Below, piece after piece: positions 22,246 to 31,418 of a stretch of 64,000 nt of DNA (position 1 is the first letter of the stretch; the number at the start of each line of letters is the position of its first letter). A model generated the notes under the pieces. It was not told where the DNA came from. It saw nothing but the letters and a program-made list of their open reading frames with translations, and did no database searches. The stretch comes from Pectobacterium punjabense (GTDB taxonomy: Bacteria; Pseudomonadota; Gammaproteobacteria; Enterobacterales; Enterobacteriaceae), in assembly GCF_012427845.1 (NCBI RefSeq), contig NZ_CP038498.1:2356001-2420000 (forward strand). Reading direction: 5' to 3'. Made by a program: the position numbers and the translations under genes.

Positions 22246-22619
22246 GCTTTGCTCCTCATTAATCCCAGATCGTTGATGTTTACGATAGGCAGGGATAGGG
22301 AGGGGCGGTTAGGAGCGGTTAGCTGGAAGTATGTATTTTTCTGTCGCCAGCAGCCATTTTGTGAAGCCCGTCAAAGGTTAATGATTGGTTAAAATTGCTA
22401 AATGTATGCACAAACCTGTCATTGTTCCGGGATGTGATAAAGCTCTATATTCGGACTAAAAATAACGACTAAAACATAAAGCGTCTGAATGCTACTGAGT
22501 AAAGGAATCGCGCTAAGTCTGTGTTTTTCCTTTATCCAGACCGGAAATACCCTTACCAGGAACTCGAATTCGTTTCAGCGTCGCTGGCGAATGAAAAGAT
22601 AATGACACCGGAGAACATC
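22246..22619. promoter_or_regulatory. araB/araF divergent control region
   Basis: 374 bases between the divergent araBA and araFGH-araC units. It contains a pair of AraC-like half-sites 21 bp apart (22384-22421) and a CRP-like sequence TGTGAAGCCCGTCAAA (22360-22375, consensus TGTGA-N6-TCACA with one mismatch in the right half); a weaker TGTGA half lies at 22433. Individual -10 and -35 boxes are not clear enough to call. No gene is supported here; the open frame extending from 22521 is the 5' extension of araF. Confidence 0.65.
22384..22421 (-). promoter_or_regulatory. Predicted AraC direct-repeat operator (araI-like)
   Basis: On the plus strand ATTGGTTAAAATTGCTA (22384-22400) matches the inverted araI1 sequence TATGGATAAAAATGCTA at 13 of 17 positions, and TATGCACAAACCTGTCA (22405-22421) at 11 of 17. 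The two start exactly 21 bp apart, the spacing of AraC half-sites I1 and I2. The orientation (TAGC reading leftward) points at araB. Confidence 0.65.
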
Positions 22620-23603
22620 ATGCATAAATTCACTAAGGCGCTGGCAGCAATCGGGTTAGCCGCTGTTATGTCACAATCAGCTATGGCAGAGAACTTAAAG
22701 CTGGGATTTCTGGTTAAGCAGCCGGAAGAACCCTGGTTCCAGACCGAATGGAAATTCGCTGATAAGGCAGGAAAAGATCTTGGTTTTGATGTGATAAAAA
22801 TTGCGGTGCCTGATGGGGAAAAAACCCTGAATGCGATTGATAGCCTGGCGGCCAGCGGGGCGAAAGGATTTGTTATTTGTACGCCCGATCCGAAATTAGG
22901 GCCTGCCATTATGGCCAAGGCGCGCAGCTACAATCTTAAGGTGATTGCGGTTGATGACCAGTTCGTGAATGCCAAAGGTCAACCGATGGATACGGTACCG
23001 TTGGTGATGATGGCGGCGACCAAAATTGGTGAGCGCCAGGGTCAGGAACTGTATAAAGAGATGAACAAGCGTGGCTGGAAAGTGGATGAAACAGCGGTGA
23101 TGGCGATTACCGCTGATGAGCTGGACACCGCGCGCCGTCGTACTTCTGGCTCTATGGATGCGCTGAAGGCCGCTGGCTTCCCAGAAAAACAGATCTATCG
23201 GGTCCCCACCAAATCTAACGATATCCCCGGCGCGTTTGACGCTGCCAACTCTATGCTGGTTCAGCATCCCGGCGTGAAAAACTGGCTGATTATCGGTATG
23301 AACGACAACACCGTGTTGGGTGGCGTTCGTGCAACGGAAGGACAGGGCTTTAAAGCGGAAAACGTCATTGGTATTGGCATCAACGGCGTGGATGCGGTGA
23401 GCGAACTGTCCAAAGGTCAGGCAACGGGCTTCTTTGGTTCACTGCTGCCAAGCCCGGATATTCACGGCTACAAGAGTATCCAGATGCTGAATGACTGGGT
23501 AACCAAAGGCGTAGAACCGGAGAAATTCACCGAAGTGACAGACGTGGTGCTGATCACGCGTGACAACTTTAAGGTCGAACTGGAGAAAAAAGGCCTGATG
23601 TAA
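22620..23603 (+). CDS. araF: AraF, periplasmic L-arabinose-binding protein
   Basis: 327 residues from the ATG at 22620. The open frame from 22521 adds 33 residues ahead of an obvious signal peptide, so the inner start is chosen. Residues 1-23 form a Sec signal ending SAMA with cleavage before ENLKLGF. The mature protein is a type I periplasmic binding protein; KQPEEPWFQTEW holds sugar-contacting residues as in E. coli AraF, with AVDDQF and MNDNTVLGG as further pocket segments. It delivers arabinose to AraGH. First gene of the rightward unit. Confidence 0.96.
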   Translation: MHKFTKALAAIGLAAVMSQSAMAENLKLGFLVKQPEEPWFQTEWKFADKAGKDLGFDVIKIAVPDGEKTLNAIDSLAASGAKGFVICTPDPKLGPAIMAKARSYNLKVIAVDDQFVNAKGQPMDTVPLVMMAATKIGERQGQELYKEMNKRGWKVDETAVMAITADELDTARRRTSGSMDALKAAGFPEKQIYRVPTKSNDIPGAFDAANSMLVQHPGVKNWLIIGMNDNTVLGGVRATEGQGFKAENVIGIGINGVDAVSELSKGQATGFFGSLLPSPDIHGYKSIQMLNDWVTKGVEPEKFTEVTDVVLITRDNFKVELEKKGLM

Positions 23604-23699
23604 TCACGCCTGATTTCGTAAAGACGCGGATAACACCGATCGGCATGATGCGGGTCGAGGTTATCCGCGCTCTACCTGCATCGTTATGAGGAAACAGAC

Positions 23700-25223
23700 A
23701 TGACAGCACAGTCACCCTATTTGTCGTTTCATGGGATTGGTAAAGAATTTCCCGGTGTTAAGGCGCTTTCGGATATCAGCTTTTCCTGCCATGCCGGCCA
23801 GATCCATGCATTGATGGGGGAAAACGGGGCGGGCAAGTCGACGCTGTTAAAAATCCTGAGTGGCAACTATGCACCGTCAGAGGGCGAAATTCGCATTCAG
23901 GGCAAGCCTGTGCAGTTCAGTAATACGATGGATGCCCTGAATGCGGGCGTTGCTATCATTTATCAGGAACTGCATTTGGTGCCGGAAATGACGGTTGCCG
24001 AGAACATCTATCTGGGGCAACTGCCGCATAAATACGGCATGGTGAACTATTCGTTGCTGCGCTATGAAGCCAAGCTCCAGTTACAACATCTGGGATTGGA
24101 TATCGATCCTGATACTCCGCTGAAGTACCTGTCGATCGGGCAGTGGCAAATGGTGGAAATCGCCAAGGCGCTAGCTCGTAATGCCAAGATTATCGCTTTT
24201 GATGAGCCGACCAGCTCGCTGTCTGCCCGCGAAATTGAGCAACTCTTCCGGGTGATTACGGAACTGCGCAGTGAAGGCCGGATCATTTTGTACGTTTCGC
24301 ACCGAATGGAAGAAATTTTTGCGCTGAGTGATGCCATTACCGTGTTTAAAGATGGTCGCTATGTGCGCACGTTTGACGATATGCAGCAGGTGAACCATGA
24401 GTCGCTGGTACAGGCGATGGTAGGGCGTAACCTGGGGGATATCTATGGCTACGCGGCGCGTCCGCACGGCGAAGAACGTTTGACGTTGAAAGACGTGAAA
24501 GCGCCGGGCGTGAAATCCACGATTTCATTGAGTGTGAAGCAAGGGGAGATTGTCGGGTTATTTGGTCTGGTTGGCGCGGGTCGCAGCGAACTGATGAAAG
24601 GGCTGTTTGGCGCGACCAAAATCACCGGCGGTCAGGTGTTGTTGGATGGCAAACCGCTGGTGGTGAATTCTCCCATCGATGCGATTCGCCAAGGTGTGAT
24701 GCTTTGTCCCGAGGATCGCAAAGCGGACGGTATCATTCCGGTGCACTCGGTGCGCGATAACATCAATATCAGCGCAAGACGTAAGAGCCTTAAAGCCGGT
24801 TTTATTATTAATAACCAGTGGGAAGCGGATAACGCCTCGCAGCGCATTGATGCGTTGAACATCAAAACGCCGTCCGCTGAACAGCTGATTATGAATCTTT
24901 CCGGTGGAAACCAGCAGAAAGCCATTCTTGGCCGCTGGTTGTCCGAAGAGATGAAAGTCATTTTGCTCGATGAGCCCACGCGCGGCATCGACGTCGGCGC
25001 GAAGCACGAAATTTATCACGTCATCTATGAGCTGGCGAATCAGGGGATTGCGGTACTGTTTGCCTCCAGCGATTTACCCGAAGTGCTTGGGCTGGCTGAC
25101 CGGATTATCGTCATGCGCGAAGGTGCCGTCTCCGGCGAACTGCGGCATGCCGATGCCACGGAGCAGAAGGTGCTCAGTCTGGCCATGTTACGAACCCCCG
25201 ATATCGAATCTGCGGTTGCCTGA
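23700..25223 (+). CDS. araG: AraG, arabinose ABC transporter ATPase
   Basis: 507 residues with two ABC cassettes, as in sugar importers of the CUT2 class. The first cassette has Walker [10 protein letters not shown] (~39-47), signature [15 protein letters not shown] and Walker [12 protein letters not shown]. The second has the degenerate Walker A typical of the family, [10 protein letters not shown], then signature [15 protein letters not shown] and Walker [15 protein letters not shown]. It energises arabinose import with AraH. A GAGGAAAC ribosome site lies ahead of the ATG. The 96-base gap after araF contains a hairpin-prone stretch that may help give araF its higher expression. Confidence 0.97.
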   Translation: MTAQSPYLSFHGIGKEFPGVKALSDISFSCHAGQIHALMGENGAGKSTLLKILSGNYAPSEGEIRIQGKPVQFSNTMDALNAGVAIIYQELHLVPEMTVAENIYLGQLPHKYGMVNYSLLRYEAKLQLQHLGLDIDPDTPLKYLSIGQWQMVEIAKALARNAKIIAFDEPTSSLSAREIEQLFRVITELRSEGRIILYVSHRMEEIFALSDAITVFKDGRYVRTFDDMQQVNHESLVQAMVGRNLGDIYGYAARPHGEERLTLKDVKAPGVKSTISLSVKQGEIVGLFGLVGAGRSELMKGLFGATKITGGQVLLDGKPLVVNSPIDAIRQGVMLCPEDRKADGIIPVHSVRDNINISARRKSLKAGFIINNQWEADNASQRIDALNIKTPSAEQLIMNLSGGNQQKAILGRWLSEEMKVILLDEPTRGIDVGAKHEIYHVIYELANQGIAVLFASSDLPEVLGLADRIIVMREGAVSGELRHADATEQKVLSLAMLRTPDIESAVA

Positions 25224-25241
25224 CCGCGAAGGAGCAAAATA

Positions 25242-26228
25242 ATGTCAACGGTTACGTCTGCAACCTCAGAAAAGAAGAAAAACGGTATGGGACTGTCCCG
25301 CATTTGGGATAACTACGGCATGCTGGTGGTGTTTGCCGTGCTGTTTCTTGGCTGCGTGATTTTCGTGCCGAATTTCGCCTCGTTTATCAACATGAAAGGG
25401 CTGGGGTTGGCAATTTCCATGTCCGGTATGGTGGCGTGCGGGATGCTGTTCTGTCTGGCTTCGGGTGATTTTGATCTGTCGGTAGCCTCGATTATCGCCT
25501 GCGCTGGGGTCGCGACGGCGGTGGTGATTAATATCAGTGAAAGCCTGTGGATCGGCGTCGGTGCCGGGTTGCTGCTCGGCGTGGCGTTTGGTTTGCTCAA
25601 CGGCTTCGTGATTGCCCGTTTGAAGATCAACGCGCTGATCACGACGCTGGCGACGATGCAGATTGCGCGCGGCCTGGCGTACATCATTTCCGATGGTAAA
25701 GCGGTAGGGATTGAAGATGAGCGTTTCTTCGAATTGGGCTACGCCAACTGGCTGGGCCTGCCTGCGCCAATTTGGATCACCATCGGCTGTATGATTCTAT
25801 TTGGCCTGCTGCTGAACAAGACAACATTTGGCCGCAATACGCTGGCGATTGGCGGCAATGAAGAAGCGGCACGTTTGGCTGGGGTGCCCGTTGTGCGCAC
25901 TAAGATCATCATTTTCGCCTTGTCTGGTCTGGTCTCGGCGGCGGCGGGGATCATTCTGGCCTCGCGAATGACCAGCGGTCAGCCGATGACGTCCATCGGG
26001 TATGAGCTGATTGTTATTTCTGCGTGTGTGCTGGGTGGCGTATCGCTAAAAGGCGGGATCGGTAAAATTTCCTTCGTGGTGGCTGGCGTGCTGATTTTAG
26101 GTACGGTCGAGAACGCGATGAACCTGCTAAATATCTCGCCGTTCTCTCAGTATGTGGTTCGTGGCCTGATTCTGCTGGCGGCGGTGATCTTCGACCGCTA
26201 CAAACAGTTGGCGAAGAAAACGGTATAA
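25242..26228 (+). CDS. araH: AraH, arabinose ABC transporter permease
   Basis: 328 residues, about eight to ten membrane helices, CUT2 permease family. The cytoplasmic coupling motif is in the GGNEEAARLAGVPV loop (~203-216). The N-terminus is soluble and Lys-rich (SATSEKKKNG) as in E. coli AraH. It starts 18 bases after the araG stop with GAAGGAGC as ribosome site, and the adjoining araC follows 63 bases later. Forms the inner-membrane channel with AraG. Confidence 0.96.
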   Translation: MSTVTSATSEKKKNGMGLSRIWDNYGMLVVFAVLFLGCVIFVPNFASFINMKGLGLAISMSGMVACGMLFCLASGDFDLSVASIIACAGVATAVVINISESLWIGVGAGLLLGVAFGLLNGFVIARLKINALITTLATMQIARGLAYIISDGKAVGIEDERFFELGYANWLGLPAPIWITIGCMILFGLLLNKTTFGRNTLAIGGNEEAARLAGVPVVRTKIIIFALSGLVSAAAGIILASRMTSGQPMTSIGYELIVISACVLGGVSLKGGIGKISFVVAGVLILGTVENAMNLLNISPFSQYVVRGLILLAAVIFDRYKQLAKKTV

Positions 26229-26291
26229 ATGCCCGTGCGGCAGGTAAGAGCCTGCCGCGTCTTATCATTACTAGCGTATATCGGAGGCCTG

Positions 26292-27224
26292 ATGTATCAC
26301 CGTATGGCGCATGAATCTCAGCCTAATCCACTGTTGCCAGGATATTCGTTCAACGCTTACCTCGTTGCCGGTCTGACGCCAATTCTGGCTGAAGGGCCGC
26401 TCGACTTCTTTATCGATCGTCCTGATGGCATGAAAGGCTACATTATTAATCTCACGATGAAAGGACAGGGCCAGGTTTTTGATGGCGATGAAACCTTTTT
26501 CTGTAATCCCGGCGATTTGCTGCTGTTTCCGCCGAAATCGACGCATTTTTATGGGCGCTCACCGAGCAGCGACTGCTGGTACCACCGCTGGGTCTATTTC
26601 CGTCCTCGTGCCTATTGGGCTGACTGGCTGGAGTGGCACACCAAAAGTAGCGGGATTGGTCGCATGAGTTTGCCGAATAACCAACTGTTACTGGAGTTCG
26701 ACAGGCTGTTTGCCAATATCGAGCAGACACAGCGTTCCGGGCGGCGTTTCTCGGAAGAGCTGGGGATGAATCTACTGGAGCGGCTGTTGCTCAGAGCGAT
26801 GGAAGAAGATCCACAGAGCCCACAGAAGATTATGGACCCGCGCGTGATTGAAGCCTGCCAGTTTATTACCAGTAATCTGGCCGGAGAACTGCGTATTGAC
26901 GAAGTAGCGCGGCACGTTTGTCTGTCGCCGTCGCGGTTGGCACATCTGTTCCGCGAGCAGGTCGGTATTAATATTTTGCGTTGGCGTGAAGATCAGCGCG
27001 TGATTCGCGCCAAGCTGTTATTGCAGACGACACAGGAATCCATCGCCAATATTGGCCGCGTAGTAGGGTATGACGATCAGCTCTATTTCTCACGCGTGTT
27101 CCGCAAGCGAGTCGGTGTCAGCCCCAGCGATTTTCGCCGCCGCAGCAGCGAAATTAATTATCCCGCAGCCAAAACGTTGCCCGTCGCATGGGGAGAGCAG
27201 ATATCCCATGCCGTGAGCGGTTAA
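26292..27224 (+). CDS. araC: AraC, arabinose-responsive regulator
   Basis: 310 residues from the ATG at 26292 with GGAGG upstream; the open frame abutting araH at 26229 is longer but its first 21 residues are not AraC-like. An N-terminal cupin that binds arabinose and dimerises (~1-165; [16 protein letters not shown] is the arm/pocket region) is joined to a C-terminal pair of helix-turn-helices (~200-290; [22 protein letters not shown], split here by function, and the second in the [18 protein letters not shown] block). It is last in the araFGH-araC unit rather than divergent from araB as in E. coli. Confidence 0.96.
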   Translation: MYHRMAHESQPNPLLPGYSFNAYLVAGLTPILAEGPLDFFIDRPDGMKGYIINLTMKGQGQVFDGDETFFCNPGDLLLFPPKSTHFYGRSPSSDCWYHRWVYFRPRAYWADWLEWHTKSSGIGRMSLPNNQLLLEFDRLFANIEQTQRSGRRFSEELGMNLLERLLLRAMEEDPQSPQKIMDPRVIEACQFITSNLAGELRIDEVARHVCLSPSRLAHLFREQVGINILRWREDQRVIRAKLLLQTTQESIANIGRVVGYDDQLYFSRVFRKRVGVSPSDFRRRSSEINYPAAKTLPVAWGEQISHAVSG

Positions 27225-27340
27225 CGGGTATTAAAACGCGCTAGATTCCCCTGACGGCGATCCCTATCTGCAATCTGGCGAGGGACGGGTATATACTGAG
27301 TGAGAAATCACAAAGTCAAAATAAGCTAAGGGGAATCGTC

Positions 27341-28387
27341 ATGAGTGAGACCGTTCGTGTTGGACTGCTGGGCTACGGTTATGCCAGTAAGACGTTCCAC
27401 GCGCCGTTAATTGCAGGGACGGCAGGGATGGAGCTGGTGGCCGTGTCCAGCAGCAATGCTGAAAAAGTGCATGCGGATTGGGCAAATTTGCGCGTTGAGA
27501 ACGACCCGCAGGCGTTGTTTAACGATCCCGATATTGACCTCATTGTTATCCCCACCCCTAATGATACCCACTTCCCGCTGGCGAAACTGGCGCTGGAAGC
27601 GGGCAAGCATGTCGTCGTCGATAAACCGTTTACGGTGACGTTGTCACAAGCCTACGATCTGAGCGCGATTGCCGAACGCGTCGGAAAAGTCCTTTCTGTA
27701 TTTCACAACCGCCGCTGGGACAGCGATTTTCTGACGTTGAAGCAGCTACTGTCGGCGGGAACGTTGGGAAATGTCGTGTATATGGAATCGCATTTCGATC
27801 GGTTCCGGCCTGAAGTTCGCCAGCGCTGGCGTGAAGACGGCAGCGAAGGCAGCGGGATCTGGTACGATCTTGGACCACACTTACTGGATCAAGCGCTGGA
27901 ACTGTTTGGTTTGCCAGTGGCGATTCAGGTGGATATGGCGCAACTGAGGCCGGGCAGTAAAGCAACAGATTATTTCCACGCGACGCTGATTTACCCGCAA
28001 CGGCGGGTGGTGTTGCACGCCAGTATGCTGGTGGCGGCGGCTTCCGCACGTTATACCGTGCATGGCACGCGCGGCAGCTTTGTAAAATACGGACTCGATC
28101 CACAGGAAGACCGTCTGAAAGCGGGTGAACGTCCGCCTTTAGCCGATTGGGGGCAGGATAAGCGTGATGGTGTGCTGACGCTGTCCCGCGATGGCATCAC
28201 GGCAGAGCAAACTATCGCAACGATTCCGGGTAATTATCCGGCGTACTACGCGGCAGTACGCGATGCGCTGCTGGGTAAAGGTGAAAACCCTGTTAGCGTA
28301 CATCAGGCGATTCAGGTGATGGAACTGATCGAGCTAGGGCTGCTCTCCTATGAGCAGAAAAAAGCCGTTACGCTGAAAAATAGCTAG
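27341..28387 (+). CDS. ydgJ: YdgJ, Gfo/Idh/MocA-family oxidoreductase
   Basis: 348 residues, close to E. coli YdgJ throughout. A Rossmann NAD(P) fold starts with VGLLGYGYASKTFHAPLI (~6-23); VVDKPFTVTLSQA (~92-104) contains the conserved Lys-Pro of the family, and FHNRRWDSDF plus GSGIWYDLGPHLLDQA form the substrate side, including the catalytic His. Its sugar or inositol-like substrate is not known. An AAGGGGA ribosome site precedes the ATG. It carries a matS site. In E. coli ydgJ is near cnu and add; here the ara locus separates it from cnu. Confidence 0.93.
   Translation: MSETVRVGLLGYGYASKTFHAPLIAGTAGMELVAVSSSNAEKVHADWANLRVENDPQALFNDPDIDLIVIPTPNDTHFPLAKLALEAGKHVVVDKPFTVTLSQAYDLSAIAERVGKVLSVFHNRRWDSDFLTLKQLLSAGTLGNVVYMESHFDRFRPEVRQRWREDGSEGSGIWYDLGPHLLDQALELFGLPVAIQVDMAQLRPGSKATDYFHATLIYPQRRVVLHASMLVAAASARYTVHGTRGSFVKYGLDPQEDRLKAGERPPLADWGQDKRDGVLTLSRDGITAEQTIATIPGNYPAYYAAVRDALLGKGENPVSVHQAIQVMELIELGLLSYEQKKAVTLKNS
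27635..27647. promoter_or_regulatory. matS site (MatP binding), perfect consensus match
   Basis: GTGACGTTGTCAC matches GTGACRNYGTCAC at all positions, inside ydgJ. It is 12.9 kb from the 14760 site, which is itself 12.6 kb from the 2190 site. Confidence 0.75.
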
Positions 28388-28428
28388 ATTTACTGCGTTT
28401 AATTCCAGATAGTTAACAGTTTGTTTAA

Positions 28429-28452
28429 ACGGGCGATCTTAGGATCGCCCGT
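28429..28452 (+). terminator. ydgJ terminator
   Basis: Perfect 10-bp stem ACGGGCGATC / GATCGCCCGT with a TTAG loop, about 40 bases after ydgJ; the following ATTGTT is only weakly T-rich. Confidence 0.75.
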
Positions 28453-28504
28453 ATTGTTAGGGTGTTAATTGGGCTGATAACAGGCTAGGGGAAAGGTGTC
28501 GGGC

Positions 28505-29497
28505 ATGGGGTGGTTACAACGGTTACGTATTGATAAGTTTTTATTGGTTCTGATTTTGGTCGTGGTGACAGCGTCGATCCTTCCTGCTGAAGGCACCGTA
28601 AAGGTTTTCTTTGAGTACCTGACAACGGCGGCAATTGCTCTGCTGTTCTTTATGCACGGTGCGAAGCTCTCGCGTGAAGCGATTACTACCGGTATGGGGC
28701 ACTGGCGTTTGCATTTGGTGGTGTTTGCCAGCACATTTATTTTATTTCCGCTGCTGGGAATGGGCATGAGTCTGCTGTCGCCGATTGTGCTGACGCCGAC
28801 GTTATACCTTGGTTTCCTCTATCTGTGCGCGCTACCGGCGACGGTGCAGTCGGCGATAGCGTATACCTCTATGGCCGGGGGGAATGTAGCGGCGGCAATC
28901 TGTAGTGCGTCTGCCTCCAGCATTTTGGGCGTGTTCCTCTCGCCGATTCTGGTCGGTTTACTGATGCAAACGCAGGGGGGCGAAACGGATACGCTACACG
29001 CCATTGGTTCCATTATCATGCAATTGATGGTGCCTTTCGTCATTGGACATTTGTCTCGTCCGCTGATTGCCAAATGGGTCGAACGCCACCGTAAGCTGAT
29101 TAATATTACTGACCGGTCATCGATTCTTTTAGTGGTGTATGTTGCCTTTAGTGAGGCGGTGGTTGAGGGCATTTGGGGACAGATAAACGGCTGGTCGCTG
29201 TTGGCAGTGGTAGGTTGTTCTATGGTACTGCTAGCCATTGTGCTGGTGGTGAATACGCTGGCTGCGCGCAAGTTGGGCTTTAATACCGCTGATGAAATCA
29301 CCATTGTTTTCTGTGGTTCGAAAAAGAGCCTGGCGAATGGGATTCCTATGGCGAACGTACTGTTTCCTGCAGCTGCTGTTGGCGCGATGGTGTTGCCGTT
29401 AATGATCTTCCATCAAATTCAATTGATGGTTTGCGCCGCGCTGGCACAACGTTATGCCAAACGGCTAGCCAAGGAACAAGATACGTCTCATCAGTAA
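28505..29497 (+). CDS. yfeH: YfeH-like bile acid:sodium symporter family transporter
   Basis: 330 residues from the ATG at 28505 with AAAGG eight bases upstream; a GTG at 28496 is an alternative start. Nine or ten hydrophobic helices; belongs to the SBF-like (BASS superfamily) branch of E. coli YfeH, sharing TTAAIALLFFMHGAKLSREAI (first 20 residues are decisive), LCALPATVQSAIA and ADEITIVFCGSKKSLANG. These last two contain the re-entrant crossover motifs of the fold. The substrate is unknown for this branch. It stands alone, flanked by terminators on both sides. Confidence 0.88.
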   Translation: MGWLQRLRIDKFLLVLILVVVTASILPAEGTVKVFFEYLTTAAIALLFFMHGAKLSREAITTGMGHWRLHLVVFASTFILFPLLGMGMSLLSPIVLTPTLYLGFLYLCALPATVQSAIAYTSMAGGNVAAAICSASASSILGVFLSPILVGLLMQTQGGETDTLHAIGSIIMQLMVPFVIGHLSRPLIAKWVERHRKLINITDRSSILLVVYVAFSEAVVEGIWGQINGWSLLAVVGCSMVLLAIVLVVNTLAARKLGFNTADEITIVFCGSKKSLANGIPMANVLFPAAAVGAMVLPLMIFHQIQLMVCAALAQRYAKRLAKEQDTSHQ

Positions 29498-29525
29498 GAT
29501 ATTATCGTTCCTTTGATACATAAAT

Positions 29526-29558
29526 AACGCCCCCGAATTTTCACGGTTCGGGGGCGTT
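29526..29558. terminator. Terminator after yfeH-like gene
   Basis: 12-bp stem AACGCCCCCGAA / TTCGGGGGCGTT with a nine-base loop, 28 bases after the stop codon. Confidence 0.85.
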
Positions 29559-29724
29559 GTCATCTGTAACTATTTAGAAATAGGTTAAATAATCTATTAC
29601 AGTGATAGTTTCAAAACTGTATCACTTTCTCGATCGGGTACGTTATAACAATGCTGGCTTATCGACATGCGTTGTCGAGAGCAGGGCACAGTTGATGATA
29701 ATGAGTCTTTGAGATCGAGGGAAT

Positions 29725-30183
29725 ATGTTAAAAAAAACGGTGTTAACTTTAGCAATGCTAGGGACGTTGGCTTCCGCATCCGTACAGGCAGCGCAGCATG
29801 TGGACTGTGTGAAAACCGATCAAAAACAGATTGCATCGTTATTTGACCGCTGGAATGCGTCGTTGCAAACCGGTGATGCGAAGAAAGTTGATAAAAACTA
29901 TGCGCCGGATGCCGTACTGTTACCGACATTATCAGGTAAACCGCGCACGAATGACGCGGAGCGTATTGATTATTTCGAGCATTTCCTGGCGAAAAAACCA
30001 GTTGGAAAAATTGACACCCGCACGATTCGTATCGGCTGTAATGACGCGGTTGACACCGGAACCTATACCTTCACATTTGGTGATGGAAGCGTAGCCAAAG
30101 CACGCTTTACCTATACCTATATTTGGGATGGGAAGCAGTGGTTGATCAGTTCACACCACTCATCGGCAACACCAAACGGGTGA
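29725..30183 (+). CDS. Exported SgcJ/EcaC-type NTF2-like protein
   Basis: 152 residues. Residues 1-22 are a clear signal peptide (MLKKTVLTLAMLGTLASASVQA, of which the hydrophobic core LTLAMLGTLASAS is decisive) with cleavage after VQA. The mature part looks like the NTF2/SnoaL fold related to the CaMKII association domain: IASLFDRWNASLQTGDAKKV, YAPDAVLLPTLS, and a C-terminal FTYTYIWDGKQWLISSHHSS strand pair. Two cysteines could form a disulfide. Function unknown; periplasmic location inferred. It has its own terminator. Confidence 0.8.
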   Translation: MLKKTVLTLAMLGTLASASVQAAQHVDCVKTDQKQIASLFDRWNASLQTGDAKKVDKNYAPDAVLLPTLSGKPRTNDAERIDYFEHFLAKKPVGKIDTRTIRIGCNDAVDTGTYTFTFGDGSVAKARFTYTYIWDGKQWLISSHHSSATPNG

Positions 30184-30214
30184 TTTATATCCTTCATCTG
30201 TGACAATTCGCATC

Positions 30215-30242
30215 AAACGGCTAACACTTGTTAGCCGTTTTT
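30215..30242. terminator. Terminator between NTF2-like gene and add
   Basis: 12-bp stem AAACGGCTAACA / TGTTAGCCGTTT with a two-base loop followed by TT; can act on both convergent genes. Confidence 0.85.
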
Positions 30243-30283
30243 CGTGCATGGGTGACATGACCCTATTTTATGACATGGCGCAA

Positions 30284-31297
30284 TCAGGCCGCTCCACGTT
30301 TGCGCAAAACCTTCTCACGCAGCTGTTGCTTTTCTTGCTCGCTGATAAACGCAATGTTCAGGCCATTCTCCTGCGCTTTACGGGTTTCGACTTCCGTCAG
30401 GCCAGCAAGGGGAGCAGCGACTTCATATTCATGACGGATCTCAATGCCTTGAACCGCGGGATCGTCTGTGTTGATAGTGGCTGGAATGCCGTAACGCAGG
30501 AAGTGGATCAACGGATGTTTATCCAGTGATTCCACCGTACTGGTTTGGATGTTGGATGTCAGACAGGATTCAATGCCAATCCCATGTTCGGCCATGTGTG
30601 TCATCAGGCGAGGATCGATAATCGCAGTAACGCCATGTCCAATGCGCTCTGCGCCCAAATGATTAATCGCCTGCCAAATACTTTCAGGCCCGGCGGCTTC
30701 ACCTGCGTGAACGGTGATGTGCCAGCCAGCATCGCGAGCTTGTTGGAAATGAGAAGTAAACTGCGCACCAGGGTGTCCCAGTTCATCACCCGCCAAATCG
30801 AGCGCCACGATACGATCGCGTTGGGACAACAGGGCATCCAGTTCTTGCTGACAAGCTTCAGTGCCGAATGTCCGGCTCATGATGCCAATCAGACGAATGT
30901 CGGTATCGAAATCACGACTCCCGGCGGTAATACCGTCGATCACCGCTTCAACAACGCCAGCAATCGGTAACTTATGATTCATCGCCATATAGTAGGGAGA
31001 GAAGCGCAGCTCGGCGTAATCCAGCCCGGCTTTCATCGCATCTTCAACGTTCTCATAGGCGATACGGCGACAGGCGTCCAGTGAACCGAGAACGGCGACA
31101 CCCCAGTCGAGTTTTTGTAAAAAACTCAGTAAGTCTGGCTCGTTTTTAGTGATCTGAACATGAGGGCGAAGTGCCTCAAGATCGTTGGCAGGTAACGCAA
31201 TATTGAACTGACGTCCAAGCTCCAGAATACTCTGGGCGCGGATATTACCATCCAAGTGGCGGTGGATATCCGTCAGTGGCAGGAGTGAATCAATCAT
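30284..31297 (-). CDS. add: Adenosine deaminase (Add)
   Basis: 337 residues, metal-dependent amidohydrolase fold. Zinc ligands are in DIHRHLDG (~10-17), HITVHAGE (~193-200, His plus catalytic Glu region), GAERIGHG and the final NTDDP motif (~277-281). It deaminates adenosine and deoxyadenosine to inosine and deoxyinosine for purine salvage. It is close to E. coli Add over its full length. E. coli has add next to ydgJ as well, so the neighbourhood is conserved. Transcribed alone and leftward. Confidence 0.97.
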   Translation of the reverse strand: MIDSLLPLTDIHRHLDGNIRAQSILELGRQFNIALPANDLEALRPHVQITKNEPDLLSFLQKLDWGVAVLGSLDACRRIAYENVEDAMKAGLDYAELRFSPYYMAMNHKLPIAGVVEAVIDGITAGSRDFDTDIRLIGIMSRTFGTEACQQELDALLSQRDRIVALDLAGDELGHPGAQFTSHFQQARDAGWHITVHAGEAAGPESIWQAINHLGAERIGHGVTAIIDPRLMTHMAEHGIGIESCLTSNIQTSTVESLDKHPLIHFLRYGIPATINTDDPAVQGIEIRHEYEVAAPLAGLTEVETRKAQENGLNIAFISEQEKQQLREKVLRKRGAA

Positions 31298-31418
31298 AAT
31301 GTTATTGTCTGATTACTGTTTTTCATACGACAAAGTATAAAAAGAAATCGTGGTAAATAGCTAATTGTTACCGCTAAAATCCAAGCATTCTGGACAATCA
31401 TTGAGCAAAAACAATCTG

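Noticed and set aside
28513..28520. GTTACAAC, resembling part of a Ter site
   Set aside because: The reverse complement continues ACCGTTGTAACCA, which lacks the required T/G-A after the core and the A/G before it; it is inside the yfeH-like coding sequence.
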